Both the position numbers and the translations under genes were made by a program. Shown here piece after piece: positions 8,843-17,813 of a stretch of DNA of 64,000 bases (positions are counted from its first letter, which is position 1; each line of letters opens with the position of its first letter). Origin of the DNA: Paracoccaceae bacterium. GTDB lineage: Bacteria; Pseudomonadota; Alphaproteobacteria; Rhodobacterales; Rhodobacteraceae. The notes beneath the pieces are model-generated. The model was not told where the DNA came from, made no database searches, and saw only the letters and a program-made list of their open reading frames with translations. The stretch lies in assembly GCA_029246285.1 (NCBI GenBank), contig JAQWNW010000058.1:1-64000 (forward strand), given 5' to 3'.

Positions 8843-11800
8843 ATGGAGCTTAACAAGAAGATAACATCTAGTTTAATGGGTGCCTTGTCCTATTTTACCC
8901 GCCATAAAACAGCCGCAAACCTTCTTTTACTTGTGATGGTCATCGCAGGGCTATCTGCTGTGCCAAAAATGCGAACACAATTTTTTCCAGATATTGTTGT
9001 TGAGATGGTTAGCGTGCATGTCGTTTGGGATGGGGCTGGTCCTGAAGAAGTTGATAATGCGATTGTCCAACTTATTGAACCTGCCTTACTTAGCCTAGAA
9101 GGTATAGAAAATACCTTATCAACTTCATCACAAGGTTATGCGAGAATCCGAGTAAATTTTCAACCAGGTTGGGATATGGCCCGCGCTACAGAAGACGTAA
9201 AGGAAATAATTGATGGAATTACCGATTTTCCAGAAGATGCTGAAGAGCCAAAAGTAAGACGAGGGGCTTGGCGTGATCGAGTAACAGACGTTGTAATAAC
9301 CGGACCCGTATCTAAAGATCAACTGGCTCTTTTTGCGGATGAATTAGTTTCGCGACTTTTCCAGGAAGGTATCACCCGAACAACAATTAGAGGGGTGGCA
9401 GCACCTGAAACGGTCGTAGAAATTCGACAAGTAGATTTAATTAAAAACGATCTAACTCTTTACCAGATAGCTCGAGCGATTGGAGAAGAAGCCGAAACAG
9501 ATCCAGCTGGTAGTATGGCTAGCGGAGCGGCTCGAGTACGTACGGGTGTTGAGAAGCGTAGTTTTTCCGAAATAGCTGAGGTTGTCGTTAAATCCAATAC
9601 GGATGGTTCAAAAATTCGTGTATCTGATATAGCTGCAATAAGTGAGCAAAAAATTGATCGAAATAGAGCCTATTTTGTTGGTAAAGACCCTGCAATTTCC
9701 GTAAGAATTGATCGTTCAGATAAGGGAGATGCAATAAGTATTCAAAGTTCGGTTGAAAAAGTGGCGTCAGAGATGGAAACATATTTACCTGAAGGCACCG
9801 AAATAAAACTTATTAGAACGCGAGCGGAACACATCACGAAGCGGATTAACTTACTGGTTGATAATGGTTTAATTGGTCTCAGTTTAGTAATCGGATTATT
9901 ATTCCTGTTCCTCAATGCTCGAACAGCGCTCTGGGTTACAATGGGTATCCCCGCAGCATTGATTGCAACAATTGGTATAATGTATCTCGCCGGCTTAACA
10001 ATTAATATGATATCTTTATTTGCCTTAATCATTACTCTGGGTATTGTCGTAGACGACGCCATTGTTGTAGGGGAACACGCAGATTTTAGAGCTCGCAACT
10101 TAGGAGAAAATCCCGTAGCTGCAGCTGAAAATGCTGCTATCAGAATGGCTCCTCCTGTCTTTTCAGCTACTATTACCACAATCATTGCATTCTCAGGCTT
10201 AACATTAATTAGTGGTAGATTCGGTGATTTTATGGCAGATATCCCATTTACCGTTATTGTTGTCTTATTTGCATCCTTGGTTGAATGTTTTCTTATTTTA
10301 CCAAATCATATGAGTCACGCTTTAAAAAACATTAACAAACGCAAGTGGTACGATACCCCTAGTTATATTTTTAACTTAGGTTTTTCCTGGTTTCGAGAAA
10401 AACTCTTTAGACGATTTGTTAAATACATCATAAAGTTCAGGTACCCGGTTTTAGCTCTCACTTTTTTAATACTAGCTAGTCAAGCAAATCTTTTCTTAAA
10501 AGGCAGTGTTCAGTGGCGCTTTTTCAATGCACCTGAACGTGGCTCTATTAGCGGCAATTTTGCCATGTTACCAGAAGCAACAAGAGAAGATACTTTGGCA
10601 ATGATGATAGAGCTTCAAAGAGCAGCAAACGATGCAGCAAAAAAACTTGAAGACGAATACGGGATAAATCCACTGGACTTTGTCATGGCAGAAATCGGAG
10701 GAAATTCAGGGAGAGCGCTATCCGGATCAGAATATAAAGACAAGGATCTCTTAGGCGCCATTTCAATTGAGCTAATTGATGCAGATTTACGACCATATTC
10801 AAGCTATGAATATCTGAGCGCACTCCAAAATAATGTTCAGAACCATCCCGCACTTGAAACGCTGAGTTTTCGAAATTGGACGTCCGGACCAGGTGGGGAC
10901 GCATTAAGCGTACAACTATTTGGCGCAGATTCGAAAATTCTAAAGAGCGCTGCAGAAAAATTAAAAAACCTGGTTTCAGTATATCCCGAAGTTTCAGCCG
11001 TAGAGGATGATTTAGCATACGATAAAGAAGAGCTGATTTTGGACTTAACCCCTCAAGGCCAAGCTCTTGGTTTTACGATTGATCAATTGGGTAGCAAATT
11101 AAGACATCGATTAAACGGAATAACTGCCGCTAAGTATCCATCAGGAGTTCGTACTGCAAAAATTAAAGTTCAAATGCCAAAGGATGAATTAAGCGCCGAT
11201 TTTATTGATCGCACAATGCTTCGAACGCCAAAAGGTAAATATGTTCCAATGTCTGATATCGTAACTGTTACATCAAATAATGGATTCGCAACAATTAAAC
11301 GCGAGGATGGCCTACGAGTAATAACGGTAACTGGGGATATCTCGGAAGATGACCCTGATCGAGCAAACTTGATCAATGAAAGATTGAAAGAAGAGATATT
11401 GCCACAAATAGAACAAGATTTTCAAATAAAAACCAAACTGTCAGGATTAGCTGAGCAAGAAAATACGTTCTTAAATGACGCACTGTTTGGTTTTGGGATA
11501 TGTCTTTTAGGAATTTACTTAACTTTAGCGTGGATATTCTCAAGCTGGTCTCGACCAGCGGTTGTCATGGCAATTATTCCTTTTGGATTAGTTGGTGCAA
11601 TTTATGGCCATTATATTTGGGAGGTACCCCTATCCATGTTCTCAGTAATTGGACTTATTGGCATGACAGGGATCATTATAAATGACAGCATTGTGTTAGT
11701 GTCAACTGTAGATGAATACGCCAAAAGCCAAGACTTTATAAAAGCCATTATCAATGGAGCCTGTAATAGATTGAGACCAGTTGTTTTAACAACATTAACG

Positions 11801-12253
11801 ACTGTACTCGGTATGGCTCCACTATTGTTCGAAAAATCACAAGGTGCTCAATTTCTAAAACCAACTGTTATCACACTTGTTTATGGCTTGGGCTTCGGGA
11901 TGATACTCGTTTTGATTGTTGTCCCGTCAATACTGGCCATGCAACTTGACATATCTAGACAGATCAAAGCTTTCAAATCCTCAATTTCCCTTAAACACAA
12001 AGCTTTTACACTTAGACTTATTATCTTGATTGCGTGCATTTTGATTGGTCTAAGTTTTCTACTCACAATAGGATCAGTAATATTTACTGGCGAGGTACAT
12101 TCAACAATTGCATCTTACTATCAAGCTTTTCCAATCAAAAACGCCTATTTATGGAGTTTAAGTACATATCTTGTTTCAACGATAATAATTATTTCCGTTG
12201 CTTATATTTTAAATATTGTCGCTTATAAATTAGTATTCCGACAAGTCAGATAA
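8843..12253 (+). CDS. RND efflux transporter, HAE1/acriflavin-resistance family
   Basis: Inner-membrane proton antiporter of 1136 residues with the repeated RND layout: one helix near residue 27, a large periplasmic part, about six helices from 340 to 545, a second periplasmic part, and the last helices from 870 to 1030. The conserved proton-relay aspartates lie in GIVVDDAIVVGE near residue 407. Two extra hydrophobic segments at the C-terminus (about 1050-1130) make it longer than typical members. Substrates cannot be read from the sequence; drugs, bile salts or lipids are all possible. It is in an operon with its adaptor just upstream and ends convergent with the DsbD-like gene. Confidence 0.93.
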   Translation: MELNKKITSSLMGALSYFTRHKTAANLLLLVMVIAGLSAVPKMRTQFFPDIVVEMVSVHVVWDGAGPEEVDNAIVQLIEPALLSLEGIENTLSTSSQGYARIRVNFQPGWDMARATEDVKEIIDGITDFPEDAEEPKVRRGAWRDRVTDVVITGPVSKDQLALFADELVSRLFQEGITRTTIRGVAAPETVVEIRQVDLIKNDLTLYQIARAIGEEAETDPAGSMASGAARVRTGVEKRSFSEIAEVVVKSNTDGSKIRVSDIAAISEQKIDRNRAYFVGKDPAISVRIDRSDKGDAISIQSSVEKVASEMETYLPEGTEIKLIRTRAEHITKRINLLVDNGLIGLSLVIGLLFLFLNARTALWVTMGIPAALIATIGIMYLAGLTINMISLFALIITLGIVVDDAIVVGEHADFRARNLGENPVAAAENAAIRMAPPVFSATITTIIAFSGLTLISGRFGDFMADIPFTVIVVLFASLVECFLILPNHMSHALKNINKRKWYDTPSYIFNLGFSWFREKLFRRFVKYIIKFRYPVLALTFLILASQANLFLKGSVQWRFFNAPERGSISGNFAMLPEATREDTLAMMIELQRAANDAAKKLEDEYGINPLDFVMAEIGGNSGRALSGSEYKDKDLLGAISIELIDADLRPYSSYEYLSALQNNVQNHPALETLSFRNWTSGPGGDALSVQLFGADSKILKSAAEKLKNLVSVYPEVSAVEDDLAYDKEELILDLTPQGQALGFTIDQLGSKLRHRLNGITAAKYPSGVRTAKIKVQMPKDELSADFIDRTMLRTPKGKYVPMSDIVTVTSNNGFATIKREDGLRVITVTGDISEDDPDRANLINERLKEEILPQIEQDFQIKTKLSGLAEQENTFLNDALFGFGICLLGIYLTLAWIFSSWSRPAVVMAIIPFGLVGAIYGHYIWEVPLSMFSVIGLIGMTGIIINDSIVLVSTVDEYAKSQDFIKAIINGACNRLRPVVLTTLTTVLGMAPLLFEKSQGAQFLKPTVITLVYGLGFGMILVLIVVPSILAMQLDISRQIKAFKSSISLKHKAFTLRLIILIACILIGLSFLLTIGSVIFTGEVHSTIASYYQAFPIKNAYLWSLSTYLVSTIIIISVAYILNIVAYKLVFRQVR

Positions 12254-12281
12254 AACTGACCTTAATAAATTATCCTTTAGA

Positions 12282-13079
12282 TTAGCATCCCTGAATGTAT
12301 ACACTCTCATTCTTGCTAATAAGGGTTATAATCATTCCATCTCTATTTAAAACAAATGCTTCATCATCAGATTGCTCAGCCTTTGAGATAATTCTAAGAG
12401 AATTTGAATCACTTTTTATATTAGGTAACGCAAACCAAATGTTACTTTCAGGCAACTCAACTATAGCCGCCTTAAAATCAATATCTTTATTATAAAATTC
12501 AATATTAGATCTAAAAATCAGATTTTTTCCATCAACTTTAAATTCGCATTTCACTTTTTTTAATTCATGCCCTGAAACTACTTTAGGGAGCCTATTCATA
12601 TACTCAACAATTTCTGAGTCTAAGGCCGTTTTTGAAGCTCTTAATTTAGTTGTTAAACTACGGGAAACCGGGACACACAATTTCTCACAAATTCCAAGCC
12701 TAATATTTAACTTAGCTTTTATTAATTTAGCAGGATTGTATGGTCTAAACTCAATGGGTAGGACTACATAATCCTGATAACCAAATGACAACATGTCATT
12801 ATCATCAAAGATTTTCGGGTGTGGCCAAAGCACTTTAACTGCTGATAAATTTAGAGAACCAGTCCAATCAAACTTTGGACTAAAGCCTGCTTCTCCCGGG
12901 TGCCTCCAGTAAGTTTTCCAACCTGGCGACAATTTTACCTTAAGCCCTCCATAATGAATGCCATTAGACTGCCTCCAACCTTTCAGTAACTCTAACTCCA
13001 GAACCTCTGAAAATTCTTTAGCAAAGACTGATTTTATAGAAATAAAAAAAAATAAAAAAATTATAAAAATATATTTCAT
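12282..13079 (-). CDS. Exported protein with DsbD N-terminal-like disulfide corrector domain
   Basis: The 265-residue protein has a cleavable signal peptide (about residues 1-20) and a domain like the periplasmic N-terminal domain of DsbD. Hallmarks are PGWKTYWRHPGEAG near 52 and the redox pair in GICEKLCVPV near 131, where the two cysteines are separated by three residues. Relatives pass electrons to periplasmic thiol proteins. Here the domain stands alone: no membrane DsbD part or thioredoxin domain is fused or adjacent. A role in periplasmic disulfide reduction or cytochrome assembly is inferred. It is divergent from yqgE. Confidence 0.82.
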   Translation of the reverse strand: MKYIFIIFLFFFISIKSVFAKEFSEVLELELLKGWRQSNGIHYGGLKVKLSPGWKTYWRHPGEAGFSPKFDWTGSLNLSAVKVLWPHPKIFDDNDMLSFGYQDYVVLPIEFRPYNPAKLIKAKLNIRLGICEKLCVPVSRSLTTKLRASKTALDSEIVEYMNRLPKVVSGHELKKVKCEFKVDGKNLIFRSNIEFYNKDIDFKAAIVELPESNIWFALPNIKSDSNSLRIISKAEQSDDEAFVLNRDGMIITLISKNESVYIQGC

Positions 13080-13192
13080 AGAGTTTTCTTTATAGAAAGT
13101 ATTCTGAAAATATTGCTATACTGCAGATCATTGAAGAATTTTAAACCCTTTTTCACTACTTGCAACCAACAAAACCAATAACAAGCTTTATT

Positions 13193-13768
13193 ATGAAAGA
13201 AAAACCAAAGACTACAAACCTCAACGGCAAGTTCCTAATTGCAATGCCAAATATGGGCGATAGCAGATTTACACATGCAGTGATATACATTTGCTCTCAC
13301 CATGAAGAAGGTACTATGGGTTTAATTATAAATAAAACAGCAATCAACTTTAACCTATCAGATTTAATTAAACAATTAACACTGCCAACAGAAATAAAAC
13401 CAAAAACTTTTCCAATTAATATTGGTGGTCCCGTAGAACCATATCGAGGATTTATTCTACACACTTTAGATTATGTAAATGAAGAAAATACAGTTAAAGT
13501 TGATCAAATTTTAGGAATGACTTCTACATTGGATATTTTGGAAGATATAGCCTCTTCGAAAGGTCCAGAAACATTTTTAGTAGCATTAGGTTACTCCGGT
13601 TGGGGCGCTGGCCAACTTGAGCTGGAAATAAAAAATAATGGATGGCTAGTATCGGATTCAAATATAGAAATAATTTTTAACAACAATAATTCTAAAAAAT
13701 GGGGAGAAGCACTAAAACTTTTAGGCGTAGATCCAATTCTTTTATCGACTAATGGTGGAAACGCTTAA
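13193..13768 (+). CDS. yqgE: YqgE/AlgH family protein
   Basis: This is a conserved cytosolic protein of the UPF0301 family (about 191 residues) whose biochemical role is unsettled. The family signature is clear: LIAMPNMGDSRFTHAVIYICSH near the N-terminus, GTMGLIINK, the GGPV motif and GYSGWGAGQLE near the end. I place the start at the ATG at 13193 rather than a TTG at 13160, because the family begins only a few residues before the LNGKFLIAMP segment. It overlaps the tail of the convergent Sua5-type gene by four bases. Confidence 0.93.
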   Translation: MKEKPKTTNLNGKFLIAMPNMGDSRFTHAVIYICSHHEEGTMGLIINKTAINFNLSDLIKQLTLPTEIKPKTFPINIGGPVEPYRGFILHTLDYVNEENTVKVDQILGMTSTLDILEDIASSKGPETFLVALGYSGWGAGQLELEIKNNGWLVSDSNIEIIFNNNNSKKWGEALKLLGVDPILLSTNGGNA

Positions 13769-14715
13769 TTACGAAAAGCTGCACGTTGTAATCTATCATT
13801 GAGCGCTAAACCTAAGCCAATTTGAGGAATAGGTGAGACGGCTATGCAATCCGCACCAATTTTTTTTGCTAAATTATCAATTAACCGCATTTGTGAAAAT
13901 AAGTTTGAAGCAGCTTCTGTTAAGTCCCCTTTTACAGATAAATTCAAATCTGCTTCAAAAACCCCAAAACCCAGTAAGACCTCATTATTTCTTTTATTAG
14001 AAGCGTTTAGTCTCATTTTTGTTTCAGGTGCGTAGTGAGATTCTAACTGTCCTGGAGAGTTTAAAACTTTCTTTTGATTTTTTAAAGTAATTGTTCCCAA
14101 AACGGTCTGTATATCCTCTATTATCAAGCCACCGGGTCTAAGTAAGATCGGTACTGAATCACTTACGTCAATTATGGTGCTTTCAAGCCCAATCTTACTT
14201 TTTCCACCATCAATTACTGCCGGTATTATACTGCCTAATTCGTTAATCACATCTGAAGAGTTTGTAGCACTGATTTTACCAGAACGATTTGCAGACGGCG
14301 CTGCAATGGGGATACCGCAAAGTTTAATAAAATCTAGTGCGATTTTATTTGAAGGTATTCTTACCCCCACTGTGCCTAAACCAGACGTCGCCAAAGAGGA
14401 TAGATCAGTATACTTCTTTAATCTACAAACAAGAGTTAGAGGACCAGGCCAAAAAGCTTCCGCCAATTTTAAGGCAAAATTATTTAAGTTTACGTATTCC
14501 TCTACCAAGGCCAAATCCGAAAAATGGATAATAAGTGGATTAAACTTTGGTCTGTCTTTAGATTTAAAAATTCCGGCTACAGCTAAATCATTCCGGGCAT
14601 CGGCACCTAAACCATAAACTGTCTCTGTAGGAAATGCTACTTGCTGTCCATTCCTAATAAGGTCAGATGCCCTTAATAATCCCTTTTGATCGGCCTTCAA
14701 CAATTCCGTTAACAT
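13765..14715 (-). CDS. tsaC: Threonylcarbamoyl-AMP synthase (Sua5/YciO/YrdC type)
   Basis: The enzyme makes threonylcarbamoyl-AMP from threonine, bicarbonate and ATP for t6A37 modification of ANN-decoding tRNAs. The N-terminal YrdC domain (about 10-200) carries FPTETVYGLGADA, the KSKDRPKFNPLIIHF loop and the SANRSG motif. An additional domain of about 100 residues, typical of Sua5 rather than bacterial TsaC, follows and includes the SPGQLESHYAPET linker. The 316-residue length fits Sua5. The gene stands alone on its strand and overlaps yqgE tail to tail. Confidence 0.93.
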   Translation of the reverse strand: MLTELLKADQKGLLRASDLIRNGQQVAFPTETVYGLGADARNDLAVAGIFKSKDRPKFNPLIIHFSDLALVEEYVNLNNFALKLAEAFWPGPLTLVCRLKKYTDLSSLATSGLGTVGVRIPSNKIALDFIKLCGIPIAAPSANRSGKISATNSSDVINELGSIIPAVIDGGKSKIGLESTIIDVSDSVPILLRPGGLIIEDIQTVLGTITLKNQKKVLNSPGQLESHYAPETKMRLNASNKRNNEVLLGFGVFEADLNLSVKGDLTEAASNLFSQMRLIDNLAKKIGADCIAVSPIPQIGLGLALNDRLQRAAFRN

Positions 14716-14920
14716 CTTTAATCCCTAATTATATAATCTTTCTTGCTACTTCTTAAATTTAGATTTACGCAGAGCCCTAATTTTATCTTCAAAGCCGTTA
14801 TACTCGAAGGACGAAGCCATTGAACACAATATTTATGTATTTTCAATCCACAAGCTATAAATTTACCTAATTAAAGGGATTTAATTCAATCTATCTCCAA
14901 CAAATCAAAGTGTTAATTAA

Positions 14921-15952
14921 ATGAAATTTCCAAGTAAAGATACGCCGGAAGCCGGGAAAGCCATCGAGATTGCGAAAGATATTCTATGGATGAGACTACC
15001 CCTACCAATGGCATTAGACCATGTAAATATTTATGCTATCCGCGAAAAAACAGAAGAATATGATGGATGGACATTAATTGATACTGGATTTGATACTAAA
15101 AAGTCTCGCTCGATTTGGGAAGAATTATTAAAAGGTCCACTGCTCGATTTACCTATAAAACGCGTAATAGTCACGCATCATCATCCAGATCATATTGGTT
15201 TAGCAGGTTGGTTTCAATCTAGATACGGATCTGAAATTTGGGCATCGCGGACAACTTGGCTATTTGCCAGAATGATGACGTTGGATAGAAATGAAAAGCC
15301 ATCCAAAGAAACCCTAAATTTTTATAAATCAGCAGGTATGGATGAAGAGATTCTTGAACAACGTTCTAAATCAGTACCTTTTAATTTCAGTGATGTGGTG
15401 GCACCAATTCCACTGGGGTTTAGACGACTTCAACAGGATGAAACAATTAAAATAGGAAAACGAAGCTGGAAAATACATATGGGAAATGGACATTCTCCAG
15501 AGCACTCAACTCTTTGGTCTCTCGATGGTGACATAGTTATTGCTGGCGATCAGATCCTTCCATCAATTTCACCTAATTTAGGGGTCTATGCTACCGAGCC
15601 AGAAGCTGATCCTGTTGGAGAATGGCTGGAGTCGTGTGAAAGGTTATTATTAGAAGCAAATAATGACCAACTAGTTCTTCCTGGGCATAAGTTACCATTT
15701 TACGGTTTACCTAATCGCTTAAAACAATTGATTGAAAATCATCATGAAGCACTTGAACGACTTTCAAACTTCCTGATTACACCTAAAACAGCGGCTCAAT
15801 GTTTTGCACCATTATATAGACGAAAAATAAGCTCCAGCGAATATGGCCTTGCTCTTGTGGAGAGTGTTGGCCATTTAAATCATCTTTTAAAAGAAAAAAA
15901 AGTAATTCGTGAAAAAACAATTGAAGGAATATGGCTTTGGAAAAAGATATGA
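14921..15952 (+). CDS. MBL-fold metallo-hydrolase
   Basis: The protein has a metallo-beta-lactamase fold with the metal motif THHHPDHIG near residue 86, a GHSPEHS histidine segment near 190, the aspartate of IAGDQ near 210 and a last histidine in LPGHKLPFYG near 262. A C-terminal helical extension (about 275-343) looks like the winged-helix tail of LACTB2-like hydrolases. The substrate cannot be assigned; thioesters and RNA are both precedents in the superfamily. About 200 bases without a gene lie upstream, and I see nothing further there. The gene is followed by the short oxidase subunit gene. Confidence 0.88.
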   Translation: MKFPSKDTPEAGKAIEIAKDILWMRLPLPMALDHVNIYAIREKTEEYDGWTLIDTGFDTKKSRSIWEELLKGPLLDLPIKRVIVTHHHPDHIGLAGWFQSRYGSEIWASRTTWLFARMMTLDRNEKPSKETLNFYKSAGMDEEILEQRSKSVPFNFSDVVAPIPLGFRRLQQDETIKIGKRSWKIHMGNGHSPEHSTLWSLDGDIVIAGDQILPSISPNLGVYATEPEADPVGEWLESCERLLLEANNDQLVLPGHKLPFYGLPNRLKQLIENHHEALERLSNFLITPKTAAQCFAPLYRRKISSSEYGLALVESVGHLNHLLKEKKVIREKTIEGIWLWKKI

Positions 15953-16018
15953 ATATATTTTATTTGTAAAACCTATTTCAATTTAATAATATAAATATGA
16001 TTTAATAACGAGGCAAAA

Positions 16019-16153
16019 ATGACCAAACACGAGCACGGTTCTATGGACACAAAGGTGCAAGAAAAAGTATTTGAAGGATTTATAAAATGGGTTGTTGGAA
16101 TCAGCGCATTTTCAATTGGAGTTTTAATTTTCTTAGCTATTTTTAATAGCTGA
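16019..16153 (+). CDS. aa3-type cytochrome c oxidase subunit IV (44 residues)
   Basis: This short gene encodes 44 residues. It has the bacterial COX4 pattern: an amphipathic start with HEHGSMDTKVQEKVFEGFIKW, then one membrane helix (about residues 25-42) ending FNS. In Paracoccus and Rhodobacter this single-helix subunit sits in the aa3 oxidase complex. The ATG at 16019 has a GAGG site about eight bases ahead. No other oxidase subunit is in the window, which is usual because this gene is often separate from the ctaCDE cluster. Confidence 0.88.
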   Translation: MTKHEHGSMDTKVQEKVFEGFIKWVVGISAFSIGVLIFLAIFNS

Positions 16154-16181
16154 GCTTATTCAAAATAAATTAATTTAAATA

Positions 16182-16802
16182 TTGCAAACCATATTCACCA
16201 AATTCATTATATTTTTATTTGTCTCTATTTCCTTAAAGGGGTGTGTAACAAAACAGATTTCATGGGCACCCACTGATAAAATTCAATCAGTAGCTTTTAA
16301 AAATAATGAGCCAGCCTCTATTACTCTACTAACAATGATTAATAATAATACAGGTTTTGGAGGTCATTCAGCCCTTTTAATTAACGCTAATGAACGAATT
16401 TTGTTTGATCCAGCGGGCACTTTTATTCATCCTCAAATTCCAGAAAGACATGATGTTTTGTATGGAATAAGTGATGCGGCTCTTGAAAGATATGTAGATT
16501 ATCATGCCAGACCATCTATTCATGTTGTCATGCAAAAAATTGAAGTTGATCCAAAAATAGCACTAGATATTAGTAAAAAAGTTCAAAATTATGGTCCAGT
16601 ACAAGATATGATGTGCTCATTCGCAATCAGTGATATATTGAGTGAAAATACAATATTTAGAGCCATACCCAAAACAATCTTTCCCAAAAATACGATGAAT
16701 AGCTTTGCTAATTTAAAAGTGGATAAAACAACTATTATTTATGATTACTTCGAAGATGACGAGACCAATATTTTCTTAGAAAAACAAAGCCAAAAAAAAT
16801 AA
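16182..16802 (+). CDS. Lipoprotein of unknown function
   Basis: The N-terminus (about 20 residues) is a lipoprotein signal with lipobox LKGC and acylated cysteine at 21. The mature part has a GGHSALLINANERILFDPAGTF segment near 60-80, an RHDVLYG segment near 88 and a histidine in DYHARPS near 109. The pattern of an early H and later D, H and C residues resembles NlpC/P60- or permuted papain-like lipoproteins of Rhodobacterales, but I cannot name the family. The TTG start at 16182 has no strong ribosome site but gives a correct signal peptide. A terminator hairpin follows immediately. Confidence 0.75.
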   Translation: MQTIFTKFIIFLFVSISLKGCVTKQISWAPTDKIQSVAFKNNEPASITLLTMINNNTGFGGHSALLINANERILFDPAGTFIHPQIPERHDVLYGISDAALERYVDYHARPSIHVVMQKIEVDPKIALDISKKVQNYGPVQDMMCSFAISDILSENTIFRAIPKTIFPKNTMNSFANLKVDKTTIIYDYFEDDETNIFLEKQSQKK

Positions 16803-16826
16803 ACCCCCAATGTAAAATGGGGGTTT
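16801..16826 (-). terminator. Rho-independent terminator downstream of rpsU
   Basis: A perfect nine-base stem (AAACCCCCA at 16801-16809 with TGGGGGTTT at 16818-16826) closes an eight-base loop. Read on the minus strand it is followed by a run of eight T after one A, so it fits termination of rpsU. It may also help to end the rightward lipoprotein gene, though the plus-strand tail is short of T. Confidence 0.85.
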
Positions 16827-16848
16827 GTTGAATTCATATTTTTGGAGG

Positions 16849-17058
16849 TTACATAATTCCTATTTCGCGCTGAGCTTTTTTTCTCGCCAATTTTCTTGTG
16901 CGGCGAATTGCTTCAGCTTTTTCTCTCGCTTTTTTCTCGGACGGTTTTTCAAAATGTTGCTTTAGCTTCATTTCCCGAAATACACCTTCGCGTTGCAGCT
17001 TTTTTTTCAAAGCACGAAGGGCTTGATCTACATTGTTATCACGAACTTGAACCTGCAT
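16849..17058 (-). CDS. rpsU: 30S ribosomal protein S21
   Basis: Small-subunit protein bS21 of 69 residues, needed for translation initiation. It begins [20 protein letters not shown] and carries the basic helical tail rich in R and K that typifies the family. A strong ribosome site, AAGGTGGTGA, lies just ahead of the ATG. It is transcribed alone, divergent from the COQ9 gene and closed by a strong hairpin. A rpsU-COQ9 neighbourhood is familiar from alphaproteobacteria. Confidence 0.97.
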   Translation of the reverse strand: MQVQVRDNNVDQALRALKKKLQREGVFREMKLKQHFEKPSEKKAREKAEAIRRTRKLARKKAQREIGIM

Positions 17059-17162
17059 GTGGGGTCACCACCTTTCAAAGTTTAGAGTTGCAATTATTTG
17101 CAGGAAGCGTTGAGATAGCAAAAACAAAATCATTTGTCCATAGATTAAAAATAGGATTTATT

Positions 17163-17813
17163 TTGACTGATATTAATAAGTTTATCGATATAGCATTAAA
17201 ACATGTGCCATTTGAAGGTTGGAATGAGCAGGTTTTTGAGAAAACCTGTTTAGAAGCAAATATATCAATTATTCAGGGCAAACTACTTTTTCCACGATCT
17301 TCAACCGATCTAATGTTAAGTTTTTTAAAACGAGACGACCAGGAATTATCCAATCTGGTTAAAAAAAACGATAATGTGAACCAAAAATATCGCATCCGAA
17401 TATCAAATGCTATTTTCGATAGAATTAATTTGGCTCAAAAAAATAGAGAAGCCTACAGAAAAGCATTAAGTTTACTTGCACTCCCACATATGACGCCCGA
17501 CAATGCGGCAATGATGTGGAACTTATCAGATACTATCTGGGTTGCACTAAATGATAGCTCAACTGATGTTAGCTGGTACACAAAAAGAATCACACTAGGC
17601 TTCGTATACAGTACCTCTTTAATTTATTGGCTAGGTGATGAAAGCCATGAGTTAAAAAAAACAAAGGATTTTTTAGAACGTCGAATTGAAGATGTGATGG
17701 AATTTGAGATGGTGAAAGGAAAATTTAGAAATTCAAAATTTGGACAAGAGTTTATGAGAGGACCTGGCAAAGTATTTTCTTTTATAAAAGCCCCAAATGT
17801 CGAACAAAAATGA
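17163..17813 (+). CDS. COQ9 family protein (ubiquinone biosynthesis)
   Basis: COQ9 is a TetR-fold lipid-binding protein that assists ubiquinone ring modification, in eukaryotes by presenting substrate to COQ7. This 216-residue copy shows the family pattern: HVPFEGWNEQVF near residue 14, FPRSSTDLMLSF near 40, and WYTKRITLGFVYSTSLIYWLGDES followed by FLERRIEDVMEFE. I choose the TTG at 17163. It has an AGGA site ahead and gives the short N-terminus normal for the family; an open frame reaching back across rpsU is not coding. It overlaps the quinone oxidoreductase gene by four bases. Confidence 0.9.
   Translation: MTDINKFIDIALKHVPFEGWNEQVFEKTCLEANISIIQGKLLFPRSSTDLMLSFLKRDDQELSNLVKKNDNVNQKYRIRISNAIFDRINLAQKNREAYRKALSLLALPHMTPDNAAMMWNLSDTIWVALNDSSTDVSWYTKRITLGFVYSTSLIYWLGDESHELKKTKDFLERRIEDVMEFEMVKGKFRNSKFGQEFMRGPGKVFSFIKAPNVEQK

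Noticed and set aside
16896-17162. N-terminal extension of the COQ9 frame across rpsU
   Set aside because: This part is antisense to the S21 gene and does not look like COQ9. The TTG at 17163 with an AGGA site gives the normal family N-terminus.
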